From Prorocentrum cordatum (Eukaryota > Sar > Dinophyceae > Prorocentrales > Prorocentraceae), in NCBI GenBank assembly GCA_963575745.1, contig CAUYUJ010012836.1, positions 259,906 to 323,905 of the forward strand: a stretch of DNA of 64,000 nt, read 5' to 3'. Numbering within the stretch: the first letter of the stretch is position 1; each line of letters opens with the position of its first letter. Position numbers and translations under genes: made by a program. Below are positions 50,583 through 62,939 of the stretch, in pieces. The notes beneath the pieces are model-generated. The model did not search any database. It was not told the origin of the DNA and saw only the letters and a list, made by a program, of their open reading frames with translations.

Positions 50583-51585
50583 TCGTAAGGGCTTCGCCCC
50601 TTGCCGCCAGCCCCCTCTCTCGGAGAATGGGCCATGGAAGAGCGAAGTCATGAGGCTTTGGCTTCGCCGTGAAGCAGTGTCGGGACCTGTTTGTTTTTTC
50701 GACCCTGACCCTGCGGATCTGCGTGAGGGGTGCCGCCGAATTTCAGAAATGTAGCAAATCTCATGTGTTTTTGGACCCTGACCCTACAGATCTGCTTGAG
50801 GAGTACCGCCGAATTTCAGAAATGTAGCAAATCTCATGTGTTTTTGGACCCTGACCCTGCCGATCTGCGTGAGGGGTGCCGCCGAATTCAGACAAGTGGC
50901 AAATCCCACATGTTTTTGGACCCTGACCCCGCCGATCTGCTTGAGGGGTGCCGCCGAATTTCAGAAATGTAGCAAATCCAATATGTTTTTGCACCCTGAC
51001 CCTGCCAATCTGCATGAGGGGTGCCACCGAATGTCAGAAATGTAGCAAATCTCTTATGTTTTTTTACCCTGACCCTGCCGATCTGCGTGAAGGGTGCCGC
51101 CGAATTTTAGAAAGTGGCGAGTCCCATGTGTTTTTGGACCCTGACCCCGCCGATCTGCATGAGGGGTGCCAGCGAATTTCAAAAATGTAGTAAATCCAAT
51201 ATGTTTTTGCATCCTGACCCCGCCAATCTGCGTGAGGGGTGCCACCGAATGTCAGAAAAGTGCAACATACTTTGTGTTTTTGGACCCTGACACTGCCGAT
51301 CTGCGTGAGGGGTGCCGCCGAATTTCAAAAATGTAGGTGTTAATGTTTACCCACCCCAGCAATTCGGACAACATGATTTGGGGGTGGTAAAAATGCTGGT
51401 TTTGGGCCTCCCCCCTTCGCGCGGTCCATCAACAAGGAATAGTAAGCAGCAAGAAGTCAACAAGGAACAGTACGCAGCAAGAAGCAGAACTGTAACAGTG
51501 GAAACTGGAAGCTGCAACTGGTACAGGAAACTGCGGACCTCCGGCATACAGCCTGGTGGCCCCACAAGGGGGCCGGCGGATTCAG
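50583..51585 (+). mobile_element. 73-bp-repeat element, copy C
   Basis: Left end CGTAAGGGCTTCGCCCCTTG, about nine units (50,695-51,345), right flank with a local duplication (AACAAGGAATAGTAAGCAGC / AACAAGGAACAGTACGCAGC) and the GGCCCCACAAGGGGGCC end. Confidence 0.8.
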
Positions 51586-51659
51586 GTTATGCATCGGGAG
51601 CCTTGAGACGGGGGTCGATGCAAACGGGGGTCAGCCAGGGCGCCAGATCCTGCAGGATC

Positions 51660-51835
51660 CTGCGAAGGCCCCCTCTGGCTGACCCGGGTTAGCGAGCCGC
51701 TCGAGGCCGCGAGGCGGCCGCGCATATTGGCTGACCCGGGTTTGCGAAGACCTGCGTTGCAGTTCTTTTTCCTGCATTGCAGTTTTTGGTTTCCTGCTGA
51801 CCCGGGTCTGGATTGACCCGGGTCAGAATATCCCC
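51660..51835. repeat. Clustered TGACCCGGGT motifs
   Basis: Four copies of TGACCCGGGT, two containing the palindrome GACCCGGGTC. CATTGCAGTTTTTGGTTTCC and GCGTTGCAGTTCTTTTTCC form another short pair between them. Confidence 0.6.
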
Positions 51836-52634
51836 GAAACAACATAATTGTGCTTCAGTGATGTCGGTCTCTCGGGCCTGCCCCCAGGGCTTCTTGACGG
51901 CCCTGCTCTCAAAGCGCCCGGGTTGGCCGGGAAGTCCAGACTCTGGGACCCTTGCAGAGCAGCTGCAGTATTCAACCCATCGTTGTTGTGATTCGAGGCG
52001 CTCTGGAACTGCCGCGGCACCTGCTCCTCTGGAACTGCAGTTGCCACCCGCAGGGGCGCGAAGATGATCGTGCGCGCCCAGCCAGAGAGTTGTTACTGTG
52101 CGGGGGGGGATGGAGTTGGCGTGAGAGCTCCATGGTCGTAGTCAAGCCTGACATTACGCTGTTGTGCGTGAACTGCTGTATTTCCAGAGCTCGGGGCCCC
52201 TCATCTCGTCGTCGTCGTCGTTCGTCGTCGTCCGCCTCCCTGGCCATCTCGGGCCCTCCTGGCCATCTCGGACCTCCCTGGCCCCAGGCCCTGCGTACCG
52301 ACCCCGACAGGCCCGAAGACACCCCGAGATGGATCCAGGATGGCCCTTAACGACGCTCCCTCCTCGTCTCTTGAAGCTTCTGTTTTGGTACTTCCTAATC
52401 GGTGCTTGCAGGTGCCTCTCAGGAAGTGCCACCTGATAACTTCATTCCAGGCCGCCAACATGGGCTCCCATTGGATAGCTTCGAGGGAACGCGCCGCGTC
52501 GCCGATGTATTTGCGATGCGGCGTGATCCGGAGCCCGATTTCTCTATCCCGAAGTTGCTGATACGTCGCCGACGCATCGGCGATGTCGTTGCGATCCTCC
52601 GCCCTCTCTATGCAGGCCCCTCTTGCCAATGCAG

Positions 52635-52781
52635 ATCATTTCGGAAACCGATTTTCCAGGACACCAGGTGGTAGTGGACGTGGATGCTTTTGTTGGGCAC
52701 TCAGGGCCATATCACTGGTTCCTCAGGTCCTGGAAGATCGGATCCAAGAGTGGTGGACTTACTCCCGCCCCTGACACTTAG
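52635..52781 (+). other. Possible coding end, unknown
   Basis: MQIISETDFPGHQVVVDVDA, FVGHSGPYHWFLRSWKIGSK and a TAG at about 52,781 read like protein, but a second frame over the same bases is also open and plausible. No family recognised. Confidence 0.2.
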
Positions 52782-52969
52782 GCGGCCTCCATGTATCCGA
52801 CTTGTCCGTTTATTGGGACTGGGGGCGCCTGGGATGAGGGGAGAAGGGGGAGGGGGAGAAATGAAAATAATGAGCGGGAGGATGAGAAGTGCGGGAGAGG
52901 GGGGTCGGGGGGAGAGAGGGGGGAGGGTTGGTTGAGGAGCCAGCGCCAGGGCAACGTAAAAAGAGAGGA

Positions 52970-53318
52970 GAGGGATGATGGTGATGACGATGATGATACT
53001 GATGATGATGGTGATGATGATGGTGATGATGATGCTGATGATGAGGATGAGAAGGAGGAGGATGATGAGGATGATGTTGACGATGATAGTGGTGAGGATG
53101 ATGGTGATGATGATGGTGATGATGATGAGGATGGTGATGACGACGATGATTGTGGTGGTGATGATGATGGTGATGGTGATGGTGCTGCTGCTGATGATGA
53201 TGCTGATGACGATGATGATGAGGAGGAGGATGAGGATGAGGAGGAGGATGTCGGAGGATTGTGATGACGCTGGTGTTGATGATGATGGTGATGATGTTGA
53301 TGGTGATGATGGTGCTGG

Positions 53319-53349
<31 letters not shown>

Positions 53350-53652
53350 GCTAGTGATGTTGATTGTGATGCTGATGGTTATGATGATAGTGATGCTGAT
53401 TGTGGTGATGATGCTTTTGCTGATGATGATGTTGATGATGATTACGGTGTTGCTGATGATGCTGCCGATTATGATGACGCGGATGATGATAAAGTTTATG
53501 ATGTTGCTGATTATGAAGATGATGCTGATGCTGCTGCTGGTGATGATGATGATGATGTTGCTGATGCTGATGCTGATGAGGATGACGACGATGATGATGA
53601 TCATGCTGGTGATGATGCTGATGATGATGCTGATGATGATGATCATAACGAC

Positions 53653-53700
<48 letters not shown>

Positions 53701-53704
53701 GATG

Positions 53705-53781
<77 letters not shown>

Positions 53782-53804
53782 GGTGCTGGTGCTGGTGCTG
53801 GTGC

Positions 53805-53842
<38 letters not shown>

Positions 53843-53888
53843 CTGATGACGACGATGATGATGATGGTGATGATGATGATGCTGATGA

Positions 53889-53941
<53 letters not shown>

Positions 53942-54120
53942 TGATGGCGACGTCGTCGTCGACGACGACGATGACAATGACGGCGGCGGCGACGGCGACG
54001 ACCACGACTGCGACGGCGACGGCAACGTCGAGGCGGAGGAGGAGGAGGAGGAGGAGGAGGAGGAGGAGGAGGAGGAGGAGGAGGAGGAGGAGGAGGAGGA
54101 GGGGGGAGGAGGAGGAGGGG
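52970..54120. repeat. GAT trinucleotide tract ending in GAG
   Basis: About 970 bp of GATGATGGTGAT type, then (GAC/GGC), then (GAG)n to 54,120. Same organisation as 5520-7110. All-frame open reading is an artefact. Confidence 0.95.
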
Positions 54121-54225
54121 GGAGGAGGCAAGCTTGGTGCGCTCGCGTCATATCTGACATCCTACCCCTCCCTCCCATCCCTTACCATGGCGTAGATCCC
54201 CTCTCTACTCGCACAGTCGGATGTC
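54121..54225 (-). repeat. 105-bp dispersed repeat, inverted copy
   Basis: Reverse complement matches 7520-7625 in the chlH intron. On the minus strand it too runs into a long pyrimidine tract. Confidence 0.85.
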
Positions 54226-54360
54226 GAGCAGGGCAATGATCCCGAAAGGGTACGCGATGCATTGTAGAGCACGGCATGGCATGGCGTAGAAGAGCACCGC
54301 AAAGCGTAGTATCAATCTAGCATTGCATTGCATGCCGTGGCATGGCACGGGAAATGACGC

Positions 54361-54520
54361 CAGCGCTGCAGCGGGAGCACGAGTCGAAACGAGCGGAAGC
54401 GCGGAAATGAGGCCAGCGCTGCAGCGGGAGCACGATTCGGAACGAGCGGAAGCACGGAAATGAGGCCAGCGCTGCAGCGGGAGCACGATTCGGAACGAGC
54501 GGGGCCCGAAAATGAGGCCG
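54361..54520. repeat. 53-bp tandem repeat, three units
   Basis: CAGCGCTGCAGCGGGAGCAC starts at 54,361, 54,414 and 54,467. Confidence 0.9.
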
Positions 54521-54907
54521 GCGCCTCGGCGAGAGCAGCATTTTGAAAAAAATGCAAGCGAAAACCCAACACCCGGGACTCCTGTGTGTAAAAAAACAGT
54601 ACGCGGGGGGGTGTCGAACACTCCCAGCACGTCATCAGGGGAAGAGGGAGAGTAGTATTCATATTGAGTAATTGTGGAGGAGGGATGGAGGATGGTGGAA
54701 GGAGTGAGGAGGAGGAGGTGGAGGAGGAGGAGGAGGAGGAGGAGTACGCAAGAGCCCCCCCTCTGCCTGCTGGACGGGGAGCGCCTGCACTCCCCTCGCC
54801 AGGGCGCGACGCGGCCTCTCCGTCGAGGCCCCACCGCCGCCCTGCCGCCGGCCCCCCCTCTTCACTACGGTAGATGACGAGCCATACGTTCAGAGTTTGT
54901 TCAGTTT

Positions 54908-54985
54908 TCGCGCGTTCCGAACCTGCAGGCATGCATGCGGGGAGCGCGTTCCGAACCTGCAGGCGTGCAGGTCCGGAACGCGTTC
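54908..54985. repeat. Direct-plus-inverted GTTCCGAACCTGCAGGC repeat
   Basis: Two direct copies of CGTTCCGAACCTGCAGGC followed by an inverted partial copy (CCTGCAGGC, GTCCGGAACGCG). CAT/GTC triplets follow to about 55,450. Confidence 0.7.
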
Positions 54986-55479
54986 CCCGCGTGCATCGCC
55001 TCCATTATCCTCGACGTCATCACCGCCATCGTCGTCATCAGCGTCAGCGTCATCACCATCATCGCCGTCATCATCGTCGATCGTCATCCTCATCATCACC
55101 GTCATCATCGGATTTGCCGCATCGTCCTCATCATCGTCATCACCATCGCCATCATCTTCGTTTGCGTCGAAATTATTGCCGCCTCATTGTTATCATGAGC
55201 GTCCCCATCGTCAGCCTCTCTCTCTCTCTCCCCGTTGCCATTACGTATCCAACTGCCTGCGACAAGTCCCGCCACCGTACCAGCCCAGCATTATCGGTGA
55301 CAGCGGCTCAAATCGATGAGGATGGTGCTGACGACGATGATGATGATGCTTCCGATGATGGTGATGACGCGGACGATGATGCTGATGATGATGGTGACGG
55401 TGATGGTGACGATGGTGATGACGATGATGAGAGGATGATGATGGTGAGTGTGATGGTGGGATGACCGCATACTGGCCTC

Positions 55480-55715
55480 CTACACGAGCCTTCGTCGTCG
55501 GAGTCGTCGTTGCCGCCGTCGTCGTCGTTGTCGGAGTCGTCGTGTTGCCGACGGAGTCGCCCCCGTCGTCGTCGGATCGTCGGAGTCGTCGTCGTCGTCG
55601 TCGATCTGTAAGCGTCGGTGTTGTCGTCGTCGTCAGAGTCGTCGTCAGCAATAGTCGTCGTCGGAGTCGGAGTAGTTGGAGTAGTCGTCGTCGGGGTCGT
55701 CGTCGTCGTCGGAGT

Positions 55716-55765
<50 letters not shown>

Positions 55766-55985
55766 CAGTCGGAGTGCATAGTCGTCGTCGGAGTCGTCGT
55801 CGTCGTCGTCTTCGTCGCAGTCGGAGTCGCCATTGTCGTCGTCGTCGCCGTCGTCGTCGCTGGCGTCGTCGTCTCGGAGTCGTCGCAACCGCCCCCGACG
55901 TCGTCGGCGTCCGAGTCGCCGGCGCCGCCGTTGTCGTCTTCGTCGTCGGAGTCGGAGTCGCCCTCAGTTGTTGTTGCCGTTGTCG
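55480..55985. repeat. (GTC)n / GTCGTCGGAGTC tract, copy 1
   Basis: GTCGTCGGAGTCGTC units. A second copy with the same order and the same junction to GGCGCAACT repeats lies at 58,556-58,920. Confidence 0.9.
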
Positions 55986-56775
55986 TCGGAATTGGCGCAA
56001 GTGGCGCCACTTTCACCACTGGCGCGACTGGCGCAACTGGAGCAACAGGCGCAACAGGCGCAACTGGCGCAACTGGCGCAACTGACGCAATTGGCGCAAC
56101 TGGCGCAACTGGCGCAACGGCCGCAACGGCTGCAACGGCCGCAACGGCCGCACCGAGCGCAACTGGCGCAACTGGCGCAACTAGCGCAACTGGCGCAACT
56201 GGCGCAACTGGCGCAACTGGCGCAACTGGCGCAGCTGGCGCAACTGGCGCAACTGGCGCAGCTGGCTCAACTGGCGCAAATTGAGCAACTGGCGCAACAG
56301 GTGCAACTGGCGCAACTGACGCAACTGACGCAACTGGCGCCACTGGCGCAAGTGGCCCAACTGGCGCAACAGGCGCAACTGGCGCAACTGGCGCAACTGA
56401 CGCAATTGGCGCAACTGGCGCAACTGGCGCAACGGCCGCAACGGCCGCAACGGCCGCACCGAGCGCAACTGGCGCAACTGGCGCAACTGGCGCAACAGGT
56501 CCAACTGGCGCAACTGGCGCAACTGGCGCAACTGGCGCAACTGGCGCAACCGGCGCAGCTCGCGCAACTGGCGCAAATGGAGCAACTGGCGCAACAGGCG
56601 CAACTGGCGCAACTGACGCAACTGACGCAACTGGCGCCACTGGCGCAATTGGCGCCACTGGCGCAACTGGCGCCACTGGCGCAACTGGCGCAATTAGCGC
56701 AACTGGCGCAACTGGCGCAACTGGCGCCACTGGAGCAACGGCCGCAACAGCCGCAACTGGCGCAACTGGCACACT
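55986..56775. repeat. 9-bp satellite GGCGCAACT
   Basis: About 85 near-perfect units; variants such as GGCCGCAACG cluster in three places, suggesting higher-order duplication. Continues at 58,922-59,065. Confidence 0.95.
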
Positions 56776-57385
56776 TTGAGTCCAGCTCAATTTGAGTCCA
56801 GCAAAATTTGAGTCCAGCCCAATTTTTCAGTCCAGGCCAATTAGATTCCAGCCCAATTTGAGTCCAGCCCAATTTGAGCCCAGCCCAATGTCAAATTTGA
56901 GTCCAGCCCAATTTGACTCCAGACTTACTTGAGGCCAGCCCAATTTGAGGCCAGCCCAATTTGAGGCCAGCCCCACTTGAGTCCAGCCCAATATCCAATT
57001 TAAGCCCAGCCCAATTTGAATCCAGCCCAATTGGGGTTTGAGTCTAGTCCAATTTTCATTCGAGCCTAATTTGATTCCAGCCCAATTTGAGTCCAGCTCA
57101 ATTTGAGTCCAGCCAAATCTGAGTCCAGCCCAATTTGAGTCCAGCCCAATGTGAGTCCAGCCCAATTTGAGTCCAGCCCAATTTGAGTCCAGCCGAATTT
57201 GAGTCCAGCCCAATTTGACTCCAGACTTACTTGAGGCCAGCCCAATTTGAGGCCAGCCCAATCTGAGTCCAGCCCAATTTGAGTTCAGTCCAATTTGAGT
57301 CCAGCCCAATTTGAGTCCAGCCCAATGTGAGTTCAGCCCAATGTGAGTCGAGCCCAAGGTGAGTCCAGCCCAATATGAGTCCAGC
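56776..57385. repeat. 16-bp satellite TTGAGTCCAGCCCAAT
   Basis: About 38 units, some shortened or with GGCC in place of GTCC. Confidence 0.95.
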
Positions 57386-58555
57386 CCTGCCATGCCGTTG
57401 CCATGCCATTCCCATGCATTTGCCATGCCGTTGCCATGCCGTCGCCATGCCGTTGCCATGCCGCCGCCATGCCGTTGCCATGCCGTTGCCACTCCGTCGC
57501 CATGCCTTTGCCATGCCGTTGCCATGCCGTCGCCATGCCGTTGAAATGCCGTTGCCATGCCATTGCCATGCCGTTGCCATGCCGTGCCGTTGCCATGCCG
57601 TTGCCACTCCGTTGCCATGCCGTTGCCATGCCGTTGCCATGCCGTTACCATGCCCGTTGCCATGCCGTTGCCACCTCGTGCCCATGCCGTTGCCGAGCAG
57701 TTGTCGTGCCGTTGCCACGCCGTTGCCATGCCGTTGCCGTGCCGTTGCCATGCCGTCGCCATGCCGTTGCCATGCCATCGCCATGCTGTTGCCATGCCGT
57801 TGCCATGCCGTTGCCATGCCGTTACACTGCCGTTGCCATGCCGTTGCCATGCCGATGCCATGCCGATGCCATGCCACTGCCATGCCGTTGCCATGCCGTT
57901 GCCATGCCGTCGTCATGCTTTTGCCATGTCGTTGCCATGCCGTTGCCATGCCGTTGCTATGATGCCATTGCAATCCAGTTGCCACGCCGTTGCCATGCCG
58001 TTGCCATATCGTTGCCATTCCGTCGCCATGCCGTTGCCATGCCGTCACCATGCCGTCGCCATGTCGCTGCCATGCCGTTGCCATGCCGCCGCCATGCCGT
58101 TGCCATGCCGTGGCCATGACATTGCCATGCCTTTGCCATGCCGTTGCCACTCCGTTGCCGTGCCGGTGCCGTGCCGACGCCATGCCATTGCCATGCCGTT
58201 GCCATGCCGTTGCCAGGCCCTTGCCATGCCGTTGCCATGCCGTGCCGTGCCGTTGCCATGCCATTGCCATGCCGTTGCCATGCCCGTTGCCAGGCCGTGC
58301 CGTGCCGCCATGCGTTGCCATGCCGTGTGCCGTGCCTGCCGTTGCCATGCCGTGCCATGCCATGCCGCCGTTGCCATGCCAGCCCGGTGCCGTGTCGCTG
58401 CCTGCCGTTGCCAGGCCCTTGCCCATGCCGTTGCCAGCCGTGGCCCATGCCGTTGCCATGCCGTCGCCATGCCGTTGCCATGCTTTTGCCACGCCGTGGC
58501 CATGCCGTTGCCATGCCGTTGCCATGCCGTCGCCATGCCGTTGCCATCCCGTTGT
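57386..58555. repeat. 12-bp satellite GCCATGCCGTTG
   Basis: About 95 units. The multiple-of-three period leaves long frames open on both strands (up to 580 codons), not genes. Confidence 0.95.
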
Positions 58556-59065
58556 GTTGTCGTCGTCGTCGTCGTCGGAAGCTTCGTCAGCAATCGTCGT
58601 CGTCGGAGTCGAAATAGTCGGAGTAGTCGTCGTCGTCGGAGTCGTCGTCGTCGGAGTCGGAGTCGGAGTCGTCGCCGCCGCCGCCGCCGCCGTCGTGGTC
58701 GTCGTCGTCGTCGTCGGAGTGCATAGTCGTCGTAGTCGTCGTCGGAGTCGTCGTCGGAGTCGGAGTCGCCATTGTCGTCGTCGTCGCCATCGTCGTTGCC
58801 GGCGTCGTCGTCTCGGAGTTCTCGCAGCCGCCCCTGACGTCGTCGGCGTCCGAGTCGCCGGCGCCGCCGTCGTCGTCTTCGTCGTCGGAGTCGGAGTCGC
58901 CGTCAGGTGTTGTTGCCGTTCTCGTCGGAACTGGCGCAAGTGGCGCCACTGGCGCCGGCGCAACTGACGCAACTAGCTCAAGTGGCGCAACTGGCGCAAC
59001 GGCCGCAACGGCCGCAACTGGCGCAACGAGCGCAACTTGCGCAACTGGCGCAATTGGCCCAACTG
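58556..59065. repeat. (GTC)n and GGCGCAACT, copy 2
   Basis: Repeats the succession of 55,590-56,100, including TCGTCGGAACTGGCGCAAG and GTGGCGCCACT at the junction. A segmental duplication probably preceded growth of the 12- and 16-bp arrays between. Confidence 0.8.
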
Positions 59066-59319
59066 GCGCGACGGGGCCGCACGAGGGGAAGCTTCACCCC
59101 AACTTGGTGGGCGAGAGGCAAGCGGAGAGCCTGGCCCGCCGCGTGCAGGAAGCCGCATCGAGCCCTGGTGTGGCAGAGACGCACCTACGAAGGGGTAGCG
59201 CGTGCAAGCGGCAAGGCCCCATGGTTAAGTCGGGCGTGTCCCCCCACAGGGGGACTGGTCAAGAATAGTCAAAAAATAGTCTGGAGACGATTTTGTGACT
59301 ATTTCTGACTGTTTTTGAA

Positions 59320-60432
59320 TATCCGTAAGGGCTTCGCCCCCTACCGCCGGCTCCCTCTCTCGGAGAATGGGCCATGGAAGAGCTAAGTCATGAGGCCTTG
59401 GCGCTGTCGTGAAGCAGTATCGAAACTTCATGCGAAGCCGATTCGCAATCAGCAAAACCAACTGATCACAAGAGGGGTTACCACACCTGGCGATTGGTAA
59501 GACGTGTATGGTTTACGGGCTTGGTTACCACACCTTGCGATTAAAGGGCCGAGGGAGTTCTCGCAGTTTGGGTTACCACGCCTTGCGATGGATGTGCGTG
59601 AAGGGTGGCACCGAATTTCAGAAATGTGGCAAATCCCTTGTGTTTTTGGACCCTGACCCCGCGGATCTGCGTGAGGGGTGGCACCGAATTTCAGAAATGT
59701 GGCAAATCCCCTGTGTTTTTGGACCCTGACCCCGCGGATCTGCGTGAGGGGTGGCACCGAATTTCAGAAATGTGGCAAATCCCATGTGTTTTTGGACCCT
59801 GACCCCGCGGATCTGCGTGAGGGGTGGCACCGAATTTCAGAAATGTGGCAAATCCCATGTGTTTTTGGACCCTGACCCCGCGGATCTGCGTGAGGGGTGG
59901 CACCGAATTTCAGAAATGTGGCAAATCCCATGTGTTTTTGGACCCTGACCCCGCGGATCTGCATGAGGGGTGGCACCGAATTTCAGAAATGTGGCAAATC
60001 CCCTGTGTTTTTGGACCCTGACCCCGCGGATCTGCGTGAGGGGTGGCACCGAATTTCAGAAATGTGGCAAATCCCCAGTGTTTTTGGACCCTGACCCCGC
60101 GGATCTGCGTGAGGGGTGGCACCGAATTTCAGAAATGTGGCAAATCCCATGTGTTTTTGGACCCTGACCCCGCGGATCTGCGTGAGGGGTGTCGATTTCG
60201 AGCCCCCCCAGCAATTCAGACAACGCGCCCAGGGGGTGCTAAAAAGCCGGTTTGGGCCTCCCCCCCCTCGCGCGGTCAATCACCTAGTTACAGTAACCAG
60301 CAATAAGTCAACTAGTTACAGTAACCAGCAAGAAACAGAACTGTAACACTGGAAACTACAACCTACGACTGGTACAGGAAACTGCGAATCACGGGCCTAC
60401 AGCCTGGTGGCCCCACAAGGGGGCCGGCGAAT
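59320..60432 (+). mobile_element. 73-bp-repeat element, copy D
   Basis: Left end AATATCCGTAAGGGCTTCGC. A preceding mini-array of GGTTACCACACCTTGCGAT (three copies, 59,476-59,588) is unique to this copy. Eight almost identical 73-bp units (59,595-60,195) follow, then the usual right flank and terminal hairpin. Most homogeneous array of the four, so probably the most recently expanded. Confidence 0.85.
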
Positions 60433-61185
60433 TTTTATTTTTTCCGTCCAAAACCTGCCTGTAGGAGGATACGCCCGACCTAACCCCAGAGTAGGAGCAC
60501 AAGAGCGAGGGAGACCGGGCGGGTGCCGCCGGGCCCCGAGCGGGAGGGGGCCGGAAGGCAGAGGCCTGCGTGCGCAGCCAGGGGGGGCCCAGAGGGCGCG
60601 GCGCAGGGACTGGGGCCCACGACAGGTGCGTGACCCGGGCCGTGTGTGGGGAGGGTGCCGGCGCTGCTCCCCCCCTCCCCTCGCCGCAGTTGGCAGCTCT
60701 CCCCGTCGCGCCGGGCTATCCCCGTCGCGCCGGGGCTCTCCCCGTCGCGCCAGGTCTCCTCCGCCCGTCGTTCCGTGCATCGCGGCCCTCAGTTGCATAC
60801 AGCGTACCTCCCGTTTCCTATCCGCCAGAGCAGTCGCCCTCGGCCCAGCCGCCGACGCAAAAGTGGGGAAGGTGAGGCCGCCAGGCACAGAGCCGGGCGG
60901 CCGCAGGCCCGCGCAGCGTCGCCGCGTGTGCAGCCGCTTGCCGACCTGTGGTGAATGCACTTGCCGCTTGCCCCGGCGAGCGGCGCGCGGGGAGTTTAGC
61001 GCGACGCGCACGTGCAGACTCGCATTAGGCCTGGCGAGCCTGCCGGACAGGCGGCGGCGGCAGGCATGCACCAAGCAGGGCCAGACGAGCTGCACAGCGG
61101 CGGCGGCGGCGCCAACCCATGGCAGCCAGGCGCCCACCCAAGCCGCTGGCGGCCAAGCCTGCACGGGAGAGCAAAGTGAGTGACA
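60433..61185. other. GC-rich stretch, no gene seen
   Basis: Contains three copies of CCCCGTCGCGCCGGG-type units at about 60,703-60,765. Open frames have no recognisable domain. Confidence 0.5.
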
Positions 61186-61660
<475 letters not shown>

Positions 61661-61739
61661 TCGGAGGAGCAGCGCTACATGCATTCACGAGGGAACCTGC
61701 CGTCAATGCCTTCGCGATTCGTGAAGTCGAGGCCCCGCT

Positions 61740-62840
61740 TGGCAAGATGGGCGCTGTCAAAGCGCTAGTGGCTGAGTGGACGGCGTACTGGCGAACATCG
61801 GCTCCACCTCCTGTCCTCCGATGGCCTCAAGACCTTGGTGAACGGCCTGAGCGGCCAACGGTCGATCAGCTACGTCGGGTATTCTCTACATTCAAGGCCG
61901 GCGGGGGGAAGAGCTTCGACAACTTCAGCCCTCGGGACTTCAGCGTGCTGGATGACGCTGGGGTGGATGCGTTGGCGGGTCTGCCTGTACTGATCGAGGA
62001 GCGCACGACCTGGCCAGATTTTGTTAACAAGCTGGCGTTCATACCTAAGCGTGAAGGTGGAGTTCGGCCGATTGCCTTGCTTGCTGCTCTTGTGCGAGTG
62101 CACGGACGACTGCGCAGGCCTCTTGCATCAGTGTGGGAGGCGCAGCATGATCGAGCACATTGGTGGGCTTCAGCGGGCAAGAGCTGCGACAGGGCAGTCA
62201 GGCAACAACTTGCATGAAGTGAATGGGTCGCCATGAAGAGCGACGAGGACCCCAGCGCAGACTGGGCTATTGCTACGCTACTTCTGGGCCTGTGGAAGGC
62301 CTTTGAGCAGATCCGACACGACAATCTGCTTCGTCCGGCTCAGAAGTTTTCGTTCCCGCTATGGTTACTCAAACTGCAGTTGGGCATGTATTCCAAAGCG
62401 CGCGCTTTGGCTCTCGATGGTGCTGTCTCAGACCTGATTTGGGTGCACCAGACGGCGTTGGCTGGCGACTCCTTCGCCGCGGCATTTATGAAACTGCAGC
62501 TCATGGAATCAGTTGATCGCACGCAGCTGGTGTGTCCCACGGTTACTCCAGCTATTGTTGTGGACGACCGCGTTTTACAGAGGCATGGAGGCGAAAAGCG
62601 AGTTGGCAGAGACATCATCCTCGCCACGCAGGTGCTCGTCAACGGATTGGCTAAGGGCAGCATCAGCATCTCTGTCAAGAGGTCTCAGGCGTTGGCGTCC
62701 ACTCCAGCACTGGAGAAGGGGTTGAAGGTCAAGCTACACAAGGTCGCTGGAGCTCAGGCAGTGAATCATGCCAGGAATCTCGGCACGGACTTTGCTGAAG
62801 GCCGAGCACTGGGACGAGCAGTTCGCCGAGCAAGGCTCCT
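61740..62840 (+). pseudogene. Second LINE-type reverse transcriptase
   Basis: First frame: FVNKLAFIPKREGGVRPIAL, RLRRPLASVWEAQHDRAHWW, AGKSCDRAV, stop TGA at 62,215-62,217, then LLGLWKAFEQIRHDNLL (catalytic Asp replaced by Trp-Lys text; relatives have LDLVKAFE), FPLWLLKLQLGMY, ALAGDSFAAAF and PAIVVDDRVL, where YVDD would be expected. The replaced D and the stop show a dead copy. A different LINE family from the one at 14-31 kb. Confidence 0.7.
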
Positions 62841-62939
62841 TGCAGCTGGGCGACGGGCACCGCGTGTGCGACGGATTCTTGGCTCTGGAGGTCGGCGAGG
62901 AATCGCTGCCCGTCTCGCCAAGCAGGGCCTGGAGGCAGG

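Noticed and set aside
57227-58972. 581-codon minus-strand ORF and several 200-390 codon plus-strand ORFs
   Set aside because: A 12-bp repeat has a period divisible by three, so stops are absent by construction.
59595-60195. CRISPR-like regular array (73-bp units)
   Set aside because: No constant-repeat/variable-spacer split; the whole unit is conserved, no cas genes, eukaryotic context. Same for the 36-bp array at 44.3 kb.
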